A DNA stretch of 64,000 nt. Source: Caccovicinus sp051878975 (GTDB lineage Bacteria; Bacillota; Clostridia; Lachnospirales; Lachnospiraceae). The stretch spans positions 103,406-167,405 of the forward strand of contig JBJELD010000041.1 of assembly GCA_051878975.1 (NCBI GenBank). The letters are read 5' to 3'. This document shows, one piece after another, positions 16,978 to 28,944 of the stretch. A program made the position numbers and the translations under genes. Every line of letters begins with the position of its first letter. Position 1 is the stretch's first letter. Below the pieces are notes generated by a model. That model saw only the letters and a program-made list of their open reading frames with translations. It was not told where the DNA came from and searched no databases.

Positions 16978-17602
16978 CATTTTGAATCAGGCTCAGCAGA
17001 CGAAGACCAGGATGAATTTCAGGGCGCTGCGCCGTCACAGACCGGTAGGCTTCCGGGGAAAGAAGGTTTTTCAGCTTTTCCATGGAAGTTTCCGGCATGA
17101 CGGCGGCAGCGTCTTTTGTTATGCAGAGTCTGGGATACAGGACACACCACCAGTTTCTTCCGCGCCCATTTCCGATTTTCACCTGGACGGCTTCGTAGCG
17201 TCCGGCCGGAAGCGTCAGGCTGCCGTAGTATTTTTCCGGAAATTCACACCAGGCGATGCTGAGAGTCACCGGCTGAATGACGCCCTGCTTTCGGAGGAAG
17301 GCTTCCGTCTCCCGGGAAAGCCGGTCCCGGCTGGAAAGGAGGTACTGCTTAAGCTCTTCTTTTCCCCATTCTCCGCGGCGGTCCATTTCCTGATTGATCT
17401 GCTCGACCAGAAAGGAGGTTGCCTTCAGCTTGATTTCCTGATCGCTCCGGGAATTGCTGTTGGCGATCACATGAAAGCGCAGAATCGCCGGAGCAATCTG
17501 TCCGGCCAGCATTCTCTGCTCCAGAAGGCCCTGGGAAAACCAGAGCAGGAAGGACGCCAGAAAGCATCCCAGCGCCAGAAGCAGTTCTTTTTTTCGGTTC
17601 AT
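16949..17602 (-). CDS. spoIIR: Stage II sporulation protein R
   Basis: This 217-residue secreted protein starts at 17602 with GGAGGG upstream; an in-frame extension to 17680 lacks support. An N-terminal hydrophobic segment (LLLALGCFLASFLLWF) serves for export. The diagnostic blocks are present: LRFHVIANSNSRSDQEIKLK, FPEKYYGSLTLPAGRYEAV and IGNGRGRNWWCVLYPRLC. SpoIIR is made in the forespore, crosses to the intermembrane space and triggers SpoIIGA to process pro-sigma E. It shows that the organism belongs to an endospore-forming lineage. The 3' end overlaps the TolC-like gene on the other strand. No clear sigma F promoter was identified. Confidence 0.9.
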   Translation of the reverse strand: MNRKKELLLALGCFLASFLLWFSQGLLEQRMLAGQIAPAILRFHVIANSNSRSDQEIKLKATSFLVEQINQEMDRRGEWGKEELKQYLLSSRDRLSRETEAFLRKQGVIQPVTLSIAWCEFPEKYYGSLTLPAGRYEAVQVKIGNGRGRNWWCVLYPRLCITKDAAAVMPETSMEKLKNLLSPEAYRSVTAQRPEIHPGLRLLSLIQNATQPAHPDR

Positions 17603-17640
17603 TTGATGAATTTCCCTCCTTTTTGCAGTTCCGATTCTAT

Positions 17641-17668
17641 TTGTAATTATAGACGGATATGCTATAAT
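17641..17668 (+). promoter_or_regulatory. Promoter for ddl
   Basis: TTGTAA at 17641-17646 and consensus TATAAT at 17663-17668 have a 16-bp spacer. They lie in the divergent gap between spoIIR and ddl, 50 bp before the ddl start. Confidence 0.65.
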
Positions 17669-17718
17669 ATAAACGTGCATCCGGCGCCTGCCGGCAAAAG
17701 AATCAAAGGAGAAGAAAC

Positions 17719-18780
17719 ATGAATCAGTTAACTGCAGCAGTTATTTTTGGCGGCCAGTCATCCGAACACGAGGTGTCCTGCATGTCTGCTGCCAATGTAA
17801 TCGAACAGATAGATAAAGAAACCTATAACCTGCTTCTGATCGGCATTACCAAGGAGGGCCGCTGGCTGAAGGCGGAGTCTTTGGAGGCGGTCCGTTCCGG
17901 AGCCTGGAAGAACAGCCCGGTGGAGGCGGTGATTTCCCCGGACGCGGTAAAAAAATGCGCCATCCTCACGGATGCGGAGGGAAACGTGACATTTTGCCAT
18001 ATTGATCTGGTATTCCCGGTGCTCCACGGTCTTTACGGAGAGGATGGAACGGTTCAGGGGCTTTTGGAGCTTGCAAAGATTCCTTATGTGGGCTGCGGTG
18101 TCCTGGCATCGGCTGTTTCCATGGATAAGCTGTACACGAAGATTATCGCGGACCGGATCGGAGTCCGTCAGGCTGCCTATGAGTCGGTGACGGCAGGGGA
18201 ACTTGCGGATATGGAGTCTGTTGTGGCGAGAGTGGAAGCGCATTTTCCGTATCCGGTCTTTATCAAGCCTTCCAATGCCGGGTCTTCCAGAGGCGTCAGC
18301 CGGGCGGATAGCCGTCAGGAGCTGGAGAAGGGACTTCGTCTGGCAGCGGCGGAGGACCGGAAGATGCTGGTGGAAGAAATGATCGTGGGCCATGAAGTGG
18401 AGTGCGCCGTATTCGGAGGAGGCGTGGAGCCGGTGATCGCCAGTGGGGTCGGTGAGATTCTGGCGGCGGCCAGCTTCTACGATTATGATGCAAAATATCA
18501 CAATCCGGAATCCAGGACGGTGACGGACCCGGAGCTTCCGGCAGATGCGTCGCGTCGGATTCCGGAGCTTGCAAAGGCAATCTTTCAGGCGGTGGACGGC
18601 TACGGTCTGGCCAGAGTGGATTTCTTTGTGAAGGATGACGGGACCGTAATCTTTAACGAGATCAACACCATGCCCGGCTTTACTGCCATCAGCATGTATC
18701 CCATGCTCTGGGAGGCGCGAGGTATCAGCAAGCGGGAACTGGTGAAGAAGCTGATGAAGCATGCCATGCAGCGTGCATAG
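17719..18780 (+). CDS. ddl: D-alanine--D-alanine ligase
   Basis: This 353-residue ATP-grasp ligase has AAAGGAG upstream. Visible are the N-terminal FGGQSSEHEVS motif, the ATP-grasp block FPVFIKPSNAGSSRGVSR-like (written YPVFIKPSNAGSSRGVS), and the metal-binding NEINTMPGFT. The omega loop reads FYDYDAKY, with the Tyr typical of D-Ala-D-Ala ligases rather than the substitutions of VanA/VanB-type D-Ala-D-Lac ligases. It makes the dipeptide for peptidoglycan precursors in the cytoplasm. A DUF1934 gene follows 26 bp later, probably on the same transcript. Confidence 0.94.
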   Translation: MNQLTAAVIFGGQSSEHEVSCMSAANVIEQIDKETYNLLLIGITKEGRWLKAESLEAVRSGAWKNSPVEAVISPDAVKKCAILTDAEGNVTFCHIDLVFPVLHGLYGEDGTVQGLLELAKIPYVGCGVLASAVSMDKLYTKIIADRIGVRQAAYESVTAGELADMESVVARVEAHFPYPVFIKPSNAGSSRGVSRADSRQELEKGLRLAAAEDRKMLVEEMIVGHEVECAVFGGGVEPVIASGVGEILAAASFYDYDAKYHNPESRTVTDPELPADASRRIPELAKAIFQAVDGYGLARVDFFVKDDGTVIFNEINTMPGFTAISMYPMLWEARGISKRELVKKLMKHAMQRA

Positions 18781-18806
18781 AAACTTCGGAGGAGAATGAA
18801 AGATAT

Positions 18807-19265
18807 ATGACAAAGGACGTACTCATTACCATCACCGGCAATCAGATGATGGACGGGGAAAGCGGCGATGTGGAGATGATCACCCGCGGCGATTATTATC
18901 TGAGAAACGGAAGGCATTATATCATCTATGATGAGGTGATGGAAGGCTATGAGGGAATTATCCGCAACACGATTAAGATTCAGCCGGACAGTATGGATAT
19001 CATCAAGACCGGGCTGACCAATGTGCATATGGTATTTGAGAAGAACAAGAAGCGGCTGGCCAGCTATGCAACTCCTATGGGGGAGATGATGGTAGGCTTA
19101 AGCACGAAACGGATTTTGGTGGATGAGAAGGAGAACAGCCTGAAGGTTCACGTGGATTATTCGCTGGATATCAATTATGAGCATGTATCGGAGTGCAGTA
19201 TTGTGGTGGATATCCAGTCCCGTTCTCTGGCACAGGTAAATCTGAGGTCCTGGCCGGGCCGGTAA
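18807..19265 (+). CDS. DUF1934 (YwiB-like) beta-barrel protein
   Basis: This 152-residue protein is probably cytoplasmic. The pattern of VLITITGNQ, EMITRGDYYLRNGRHYIIYDE, NTIKIQPDSMDIIKTG and TPMGEMMVGLSTKRI matches the calycin-like YwiB/DUF1934 family. The function is not known. Position after ddl suggests only co-expression. A terminator hairpin follows 20 bp after the stop. Confidence 0.82.
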   Translation: MTKDVLITITGNQMMDGESGDVEMITRGDYYLRNGRHYIIYDEVMEGYEGIIRNTIKIQPDSMDIIKTGLTNVHMVFEKNKKRLASYATPMGEMMVGLSTKRILVDEKENSLKVHVDYSLDINYEHVSECSIVVDIQSRSLAQVNLRSWPGR

Positions 19266-19284
19266 GCAAGACGGCAGAAAAAAG

Positions 19285-19331
19285 AAAAGCCGTACAGGGT
19301 GGAGCGTGCTGCTCCGGTCTGTACGGCTTTT
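19285..19331. terminator. Bidirectional terminator after the DUF1934 gene
   Basis: Thirteen-base arms (AAAAGCCGTACAG, 19285-19297, and complement, 19319-19331) flank a GC-rich loop with T runs on both strands. It separates two convergent transcripts. Confidence 0.8.
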
Positions 19332-19351
19332 GTACGGCCTGATTTATGCTT

Positions 19352-19846
19352 TTATGCTTTCTTTTTGCCGGAAGTCTTCTCTGCCTTTTCCGTCTTCTCT
19401 TTCTTATCCTTCTTGAATCTGGCGAAGAAGCCCTTCTTTGCCGGTGCAGTTTCGATCTTGCCGCCGCGGACGCTCTTGATCTGCGTGATGTAGATTCCGC
19501 TGACAACGGCTTTCACCTCTGCCTTTACCGGAAGGGTTGCAAATACCCGCTCATCTGCGATGAGAGTCATGATCTTCGGACCGATTTTTGCCTTTACCAC
19601 CGGTACCTTGGCCCAGAACATATACTTCGGCGTCTGGTCGATCACCATCTTCGGAAGTCCCGATTCTTTAATCTTCAGCTTTTTCTTGTCAATGATCAGC
19701 ATGGATACCGTCTGCTCTGCGGCTTTCATCATGGCCTGCTGTTCCAGCTGCCTGCGTTCCAGCTTGCGGCCGAAGTAGTAGAGCACTGCCAGAATGATGA
19801 CTAAAATCACCAGAATCACGAACAATACTTTTAAAAATGTACTCAC
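19352..19846 (-). CDS. Single-pass membrane protein of unknown function
   Basis: This 164-residue protein has an N-terminal membrane helix (FLKVLFVILVILVIILAVLY), then a basic stretch and a small predicted beta-rich domain (MLIIDKKKLKIKESGLPKM; VPVVKAKIGPKIMTLIADE; LPVKAEVKAVVSGIYITQI). It ends in a Lys-rich tail (FKKDKKEKTEKAEKTSGKKKA). I do not recognise a named family. The basic tail suggests contact with membrane lipid or nucleic acid. It is divergent from rpoB. Confidence 0.7.
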   Translation of the reverse strand: MSTFLKVLFVILVILVIILAVLYYFGRKLERRQLEQQAMMKAAEQTVSMLIIDKKKLKIKESGLPKMVIDQTPKYMFWAKVPVVKAKIGPKIMTLIADERVFATLPVKAEVKAVVSGIYITQIKSVRGGKIETAPAKKGFFARFKKDKKEKTEKAEKTSGKKKA

Positions 19847-19961
19847 TTGGGGAACCCTCCAATCCTACGTTTGACAGGCTGCATAAAACGGCATTTTTTG
19901 AACCTGCCCATTATCTAAAATAGTATACCATTTAATGAGAAAAAAGGCAAGTAAAAAATGC

Positions 19962-19990
19962 TTGACACCTTGACAGCCTTATGATAATAT
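19962..19990 (+). promoter_or_regulatory. Promoter for rpoB-rpoC
   Basis: TTGACA at 19962-19967 and TAATAT at 19985-19990 have a 17-bp spacer. A roughly 110-bp leader follows before the rpoB start. Confidence 0.75.
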
Positions 19991-20105
19991 GGAATGTGCA
20001 CTATTATGGAGGCGTGGGCCTATGGAGGACCCATTGCTTGCGTTGAAAAAAAGCAATATCAAGTTTCCAAGCAGATTGAATAAAGAAAACAGGGGTGAAA
20101 CGTCA

Positions 20106-23972
<3,867 letters not shown>

Positions 23973-23990
23973 TAGAAGGGAGTATCGCTC

Positions 23991-26900
23991 ATGCCAGAGA
24001 CAAATGAAACTTATCATCCGTTGACCTTTGATGCTATCAAAATTGGTCTGGCTTCCCCGGAAAAGATATTGGAGTGGTCCCACGGCGAGGTAAAAAAGCC
24101 GGAAACCATTAACTACAGAACCTTAAAGCCGGAAAAAGATGGTTTGTTCTGTGAGAGAATTTTCGGACCGACCAAGGACTGGGAGTGTCACTGCGGCAAG
24201 TATAAGAAGATTCGTTATAAAGGTGTCATCTGCGACCGCTGCGGCGTAGAGGTTACGAAGTCAAGTGTTCGTAGGGAGCGTGTAGGCCACATTGCACTGG
24301 CCGCTCCCGTATCCCATATCTGGTATTTTAAGGGAATTCCTTCCCGTATGGGACTGATTCTGGATATTTCTCCGAGAACACTGGAGAAGGTTCTGTATTT
24401 TGCTTCCTATATTGTACTGGATCCTGGAAAGACCAGCCTGCAGTATAAGCAGGTGCTGTCTGAGAAGGAGTACCGGGAAGAGGTAGAGAAGAACGGCTAC
24501 GGCACCTTCCGTGTAGGAATGGGTGCAGAGGCGATTCAGGAGCTTTTACAGGCAATCGATCTGGAGAAGGATTCCGAGATGCTGAGAAAGGGATTAAAGG
24601 ACGCTTCCGGACAGAAGCGTGCCCGTATTATCAAGCGTCTGGAAGTGGTAGAGGCCTTCCGTACCTCCGGAAACAAGCCGGAGTGGATGATCATGAATGT
24701 GATTCCGGTTATCCCGCCGGATATCCGTCCGATGGTACAGCTGGACGGCGGCCGTTTTGCGACCTCCGATTTGAATGATCTGTACCGCCGTATCATCAAC
24801 CGCAACAACCGTCTGGCACGCCTGCTGGAGCTTGGTGCACCGGATATTATTGTAAGAAACGAGAAGCGTATGCTGCAGGAGGCAGTGGACGCTCTGATTG
24901 ACAACGGACGCCGCGGAAGACCGGTAACCGGTCCGGGAAATCGTGCGTTAAAGTCGTTGTCTGATATGTTAAAGGGTAAGCAGGGCCGTTTCCGTCAGAA
25001 CCTGTTAGGTAAGCGTGTGGACTACTCCGGCCGTTCGGTTATCGTTGTAGGACCGGAATTAAAGATTTATCAGTGCGGTCTGCCGAAGGAGATGGCGATC
25101 GAGCTGTTCAAGCCTTTTGTTATGAAAGAACTGGTTTCCAACGGCACCGCCCACAACATCAAGAATGCAAAGAAGATGGTAGAACGTCTTCAGCCTGAGG
25201 TATGGGATGTGCTGGAGGATGTAATCAAAGAGCATCCGGTTATGTTAAACCGTGCTCCTACTCTGCATCGTCTGGGCATCCAGGCATTTGAGCCGATTCT
25301 GGTAGAAGGTAAGGCGATCAAGCTGCATCCGCTGGTTTGTACCGCATTCAATGCGGACTTTGACGGCGACCAGATGGCAGTTCATCTGCCGCTTTCCGTG
25401 GAAGCACAGGCGGAGTGCCGGTTCCTGCTGCTGTCTCCGAACAACCTGTTAAAGCCGTCTGACGGCGGTCCGGTAGCCGTTCCTTCTCAGGATATGGTGC
25501 TTGGTATTTACTACCTGACCCAGGAAAGACCGGGGGCACCAGGCGAGGGAAGCATCTTCAAGAGCGTAAATGAGGCGATTCTGGCCTATGAGAATAAGGT
25601 GGTGACCCTGCACAGCCGCGTAAAGGTTCGTGTGAGCAAGGTGATGCCGGATGGTACGAAAAAGACCGGCATTATCGAGTCTACGGTAGGCCGTTTTATC
25701 TTCAATGAAATCATTCCGCAGGATCTGGGCTTTGTTGACCGCTCCATTCCGGAAAATGAGCTGAAGCTGGAGGTAGACTTCCACGTAGGCAAGAAGCAGT
25801 TAAAGAAGATTCTGGAGAAGGTTATCAACGTTCACGGAGCAATTCAGACAGCGGTAACTCTGGATGATATCAAGGCCATCGGCTACAAGTACTCCACCAG
25901 AGCGGCCATGACCGTTTCCATTTCGGATATGACGGTGCCGGCATCCAAGAAGAAGCTGATTGAAGATGCGCAGGCAACCGTTGACCATATTTCCAAGAAC
26001 TTCCGCCGCGGTCTGATCACCGAGGAGGAGCGTTATAAAGAAGTCATTGAGACCTGGAAGACGACGGATGATCAGCTGACTCATGACCTGCTGACCGGCC
26101 TGGATAAGTACAACAACATTTTCATGATGGCTGACTCCGGTGCCCGTGGTTCGGATAAGCAGATCAAGCAGCTGGCAGGTATGCGTGGACTGATGGCAGA
26201 TACCACCGGTCACACCATCGAACTTCCGATCAAGTCCAACTTCCGTGAAGGTCTGGACGTACTGGAATACTTTATTTCCGCACATGGTGCGCGGAAAGGT
26301 CTGTCTGATACCGCACTGCGTACCGCAGACTCCGGTTATTTGACCAGACGTCTGGTTGATGTATCCCAGGATCTGATTATCCGTGAAGTAGACTGCTGTG
26401 AGGGCAAGGAAATTCCTTACATGGAAATCAAGGCCTTTATGGATGGACGTGAAACCATCGAGTCGCTGCAGGATCGTCTGACCGGCCGTTATATTGCCGA
26501 GACCATTACGGATCCGGATACCGGTGAAGTTGTGGTAAAGGCAAATCATATGTGTACGCCGAAGCGTGCTGCAGAGGTGATCAGGGTTCTGGAGAAGACC
26601 GGACGTCAGTCTGTCAAGATTCGTACCGTCCTTACCTGTAAGTCTCACATCGGTGTGTGTGCAAAGTGCTACGGCGCGAACATGGCAACCGGACAGCCTG
26701 TACAGGTAGGCGAAGCAGTCGGTATTATTGCGGCACAGTCCATCGGTGAGCCTGGTACCCAGCTGACCATGAGAACCTTCCATACCGGCGGCGTAGCCGG
26801 CGGCGATATTACCCAGGGTCTTCCTCGTGTTGAGGAGCTTTTTGAGGCACGTAAGCCGAAGGGCCTTGCGATCATCACCGAGTTTGCCGGTGTGGTAGCG

Positions 26901-27653
26901 ATCAAGGATACCAAGAAGAAGCGTGAGATCACCGTAACAGACAATGAAACCGGAAATTCCAAGACCTATCTGATTCCTTACGGTTCCAGAATCAAGGTTC
27001 AGGACGGACAGTATCTGGAGGCCGGTGATGAGCTGACCGAAGGTTCCGTAAACCCGCATGATATCTTAAAGATCAAGGGTGTCCGTGCCGTACAGGATTA
27101 CATGATCCAGGAAGTGCAGCGTGTATATCGTCTGCAGGGTGTAGATATCAACGATAAGCATATTGAGATGATCGTTCGTCAGATGCTGAAGAAGATAAAG
27201 GTGGAGGAAAGCGGCGACAGCGATGTACTGCCGGGCGTATCCATGGATGTACTGGATTTCAATGAGATGAACGAGGCACTGATTGCGGAAGGCAAAAAGC
27301 CGGCAGAAGGCAAGCAGGTGATGCTGGGTATTACCAAGGCATCTCTGGCGACCGATTCCTTCCTGTCCGCGGCATCCTTCCAGGAGACCACCAAGGTTCT
27401 GACGGAGGCGGCCATCAACGGCAAGGTTGATCATCTGATCGGTCTGAAGGAGAACGTTATTCTCGGTAAGCTGATTCCGGCAGGTACCGGCATGAAGCGT
27501 TACCAGAATGTGAAGCTGAATACCGATATCACCATGGATGATGAGATTTCCTTCAGCGATGAGGAGAATGAGGATGTAACCGTTCCGATCGCGGAAGAAC
27601 CGGATGACAGTATGGATGAAGTGCTGGATTTCGGTGACGAGGATGAAATTTAA
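23991..27653 (+). CDS. rpoC: RNA polymerase beta' subunit
   Basis: This 1220-residue protein has the N-terminal zinc site (CHCGKYKKIRYKGVICDRCG), the catalytic metal motif NADFDGDQMAVH and the bridge/trigger region (IAAQSIGEPGTQLTMRTFHTGG). A second zinc-binding cysteine set occurs around SHIGVCAKCYGANM. The C terminus is acidic. It is co-transcribed with rpoB. Two hairpins follow. There is no large lineage insert beyond the usual firmicute size. Confidence 0.98.
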   Translation: MPETNETYHPLTFDAIKIGLASPEKILEWSHGEVKKPETINYRTLKPEKDGLFCERIFGPTKDWECHCGKYKKIRYKGVICDRCGVEVTKSSVRRERVGHIALAAPVSHIWYFKGIPSRMGLILDISPRTLEKVLYFASYIVLDPGKTSLQYKQVLSEKEYREEVEKNGYGTFRVGMGAEAIQELLQAIDLEKDSEMLRKGLKDASGQKRARIIKRLEVVEAFRTSGNKPEWMIMNVIPVIPPDIRPMVQLDGGRFATSDLNDLYRRIINRNNRLARLLELGAPDIIVRNEKRMLQEAVDALIDNGRRGRPVTGPGNRALKSLSDMLKGKQGRFRQNLLGKRVDYSGRSVIVVGPELKIYQCGLPKEMAIELFKPFVMKELVSNGTAHNIKNAKKMVERLQPEVWDVLEDVIKEHPVMLNRAPTLHRLGIQAFEPILVEGKAIKLHPLVCTAFNADFDGDQMAVHLPLSVEAQAECRFLLLSPNNLLKPSDGGPVAVPSQDMVLGIYYLTQERPGAPGEGSIFKSVNEAILAYENKVVTLHSRVKVRVSKVMPDGTKKTGIIESTVGRFIFNEIIPQDLGFVDRSIPENELKLEVDFHVGKKQLKKILEKVINVHGAIQTAVTLDDIKAIGYKYSTRAAMTVSISDMTVPASKKKLIEDAQATVDHISKNFRRGLITEEERYKEVIETWKTTDDQLTHDLLTGLDKYNNIFMMADSGARGSDKQIKQLAGMRGLMADTTGHTIELPIKSNFREGLDVLEYFISAHGARKGLSDTALRTADSGYLTRRLVDVSQDLIIREVDCCEGKEIPYMEIKAFMDGRETIESLQDRLTGRYIAETITDPDTGEVVVKANHMCTPKRAAEVIRVLEKTGRQSVKIRTVLTCKSHIGVCAKCYGANMATGQPVQVGEAVGIIAAQSIGEPGTQLTMRTFHTGGVAGGDITQGLPRVEELFEARKPKGLAIITEFAGVVAIKDTKKKREITVTDNETGNSKTYLIPYGSRIKVQDGQYLEAGDELTEGSVNPHDILKIKGVRAVQDYMIQEVQRVYRLQGVDINDKHIEMIVRQMLKKIKVEESGDSDVLPGVSMDVLDFNEMNEALIAEGKKPAEGKQVMLGITKASLATDSFLSAASFQETTKVLTEAAINGKVDHLIGLKENVILGKLIPAGTGMKRYQNVKLNTDITMDDEISFSDEENEDVTVPIAEEPDDSMDEVLDFGDEDEI

Positions 27654-27673
27654 ATATGAAATAAAAGACAGAT

Positions 27674-27704
27674 GGGCGCTGCGTACATGTGCAGCGCCCG
27701 TTTT
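27674..27704 (+). terminator. Terminator after rpoC
   Basis: GGGCGCTGC (27674-27682) pairs with GCAGCGCCC (27691-27699) and is followed by GTTTT. Confidence 0.85.
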
Positions 27705-27710
27705 GCAAAG

Positions 27711-27750
27711 AAAAAGGATTGCGGATCATTTTAAATCGGCAATCCTTTTT
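27711..27750. terminator. Second, bidirectional hairpin between convergent rpoC and the repeat-protein gene
   Basis: AAAAAGGATTGC (27711-27722) pairs with GCAATCCTTTTT (27739-27750). The T run suits both strands, and the leftward wall-protein gene ends 17 bp away. Confidence 0.75.
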
Positions 27751-27766
27751 TTAATTTGAAAGAGAA

Positions 27767-28864
27767 TTAGTTGGTGCCCGGACCTCCGGTCAGACCTGCC
27801 TCCAGCGTACTGCCGGAAGCTGCGGAGGAACTGGAAGAGCTGCTGCCGGACGGGCCGGAAGTGGAACCGGAAGTGGGGCCGCTGGTGGACGAGGAGGAAG
27901 AAGAACCGCCAGGTCCATAGTTGCTGTCGGAAGAACTGCTTCCGGAGGAACTGGTGGACGGGGAAGAGGAGCCGCCGGGTCCGTAGTTGGTGGAAGAACT
28001 GCTGGAACTGGCTCCGGCAGCAGCAGCATTGACACCAGAAGCATTCTGGCAGGAGCCGTCCGCTGCAAAGGTATAGTTCTGTCCATCGATGGTCAGCGTG
28101 GTTCCGGCAGCCATCTTGCCGGTGGCCGGATCCAGGTAATAGTACTTGCCGTCCACCTGAATCCAATTGGTCAGCATGTGGCCTGCATTATTGAAATAAT
28201 AGTAAGCGCCGTTGATTTCCTTCCAGGTACGCGCCATCTTTCCGGAGCTGGCATCCATATAGTACTTGTTTGTACCGTCGCTGAGCCAGCCGGTCAGCAT
28301 CCGTCCATCGCTGTTCAGGTAATAATAGTCGCCGTTGACCTCCGTCCATCCGGTCGCCATTTTTCCATCCGCACCGAAATAATACCAATAGTTGTCAATC
28401 TGCCGCCAGTTGGAGACCATGCATCGGCCGTCGTCACGGAAATAATACCAGGCGTTGTCCATCTGTCTCCATCCTTTTGCCATGGAGCCGTCGCTTCTCA
28501 GGTAGAAATAATTTTCCCCGATTTTCAGCCAGCCCTTCACCATGGTGCCGTCATCCAGAAGGTAGTACCATTTTCCTTCCTCCTGGATCCAGCCGGTTGC
28601 CATCAGACCGTTTGCCTTGAAATAATACCAGTTTCCGTCAATCTGCTTCCAGCCCAGGCACATCTGTCCGGTGGACAAATCCATGTAATAATAGCCGTCA
28701 CTGGTCTGAATCCATCCTTTGCGGACGGAACCGTCATTTTCTACATAGGTCCAGCTGGTTCCTGACTGGGTCCAGCCTGCTGCCATGGAAATACCGGCAG
28801 GGACCAATGATAAAAGTCCGAAAAGCCCGGCTGCTGCTGCAGCTTTCCAAATCCTGCGTTTCAT
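27767..28864 (-). CDS. Secreted protein with choline-binding-type wall repeats and a Ser/Gly-rich tail
   Basis: This 365-residue protein starts at 28864 with AAGGAGGA upstream. A signal peptide ends near GISMAAG. Residues 30 to about 265 consist of eleven or so tandem repeats of about 20 residues, pattern GW-x-x-x-x-G-x-WYY-(L/F)-x-x-x-G-x-M. This is the CW_1/choline- or glucan-binding module. The last 90 residues are low-complexity Ser/Gly with repeated NYGPGG. There is no separate enzymatic domain, so it is purely an adhesin-like or structural wall protein. It is followed upstream by the LicC-LicA fusion, which could supply the choline ligand. Confidence 0.85.
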   Translation of the reverse strand: MKRRIWKAAAAAGLFGLLSLVPAGISMAAGWTQSGTSWTYVENDGSVRKGWIQTSDGYYYMDLSTGQMCLGWKQIDGNWYYFKANGLMATGWIQEEGKWYYLLDDGTMVKGWLKIGENYFYLRSDGSMAKGWRQMDNAWYYFRDDGRCMVSNWRQIDNYWYYFGADGKMATGWTEVNGDYYYLNSDGRMLTGWLSDGTNKYYMDASSGKMARTWKEINGAYYYFNNAGHMLTNWIQVDGKYYYLDPATGKMAAGTTLTIDGQNYTFAADGSCQNASGVNAAAAGASSSSSSTNYGPGGSSSPSTSSSGSSSSDSNYGPGGSSSSSSTSGPTSGSTSGPSGSSSSSSSAASGSTLEAGLTGGPGTN

Positions 28865-28944
28865 ATAAAAATTCCTCCTTAGAAAAGAAATAAAATGCTA
28901 TTACAAGTATAGCATATCTTGCCATGGATTACTTAACATTTTTA

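Noticed and set aside
15874..16980. 368-codon open frame antisense to tolCb of operon A
   Set aside because: It lies opposite a well supported gene with signal peptide and operon context; the antisense protein is Arg/His/Leu-rich and shows no family motif.
17719..18780. VanA/VanB-type vancomycin resistance ligase
   Set aside because: The omega loop has FYDYDAKY with the Tyr of ordinary Ddl, and no vanH or vanX neighbour is present.
17758..18813. 351-codon open frame antisense to ddl
   Set aside because: It overlaps the full ddl gene, whose catalytic motifs are all present; no ribosome site fits.
25800..27059. 419-codon open frame antisense to rpoC
   Set aside because: It lies wholly within rpoC, lacks a ribosome site and domain-like features, and reflects codon bias of the sense gene.
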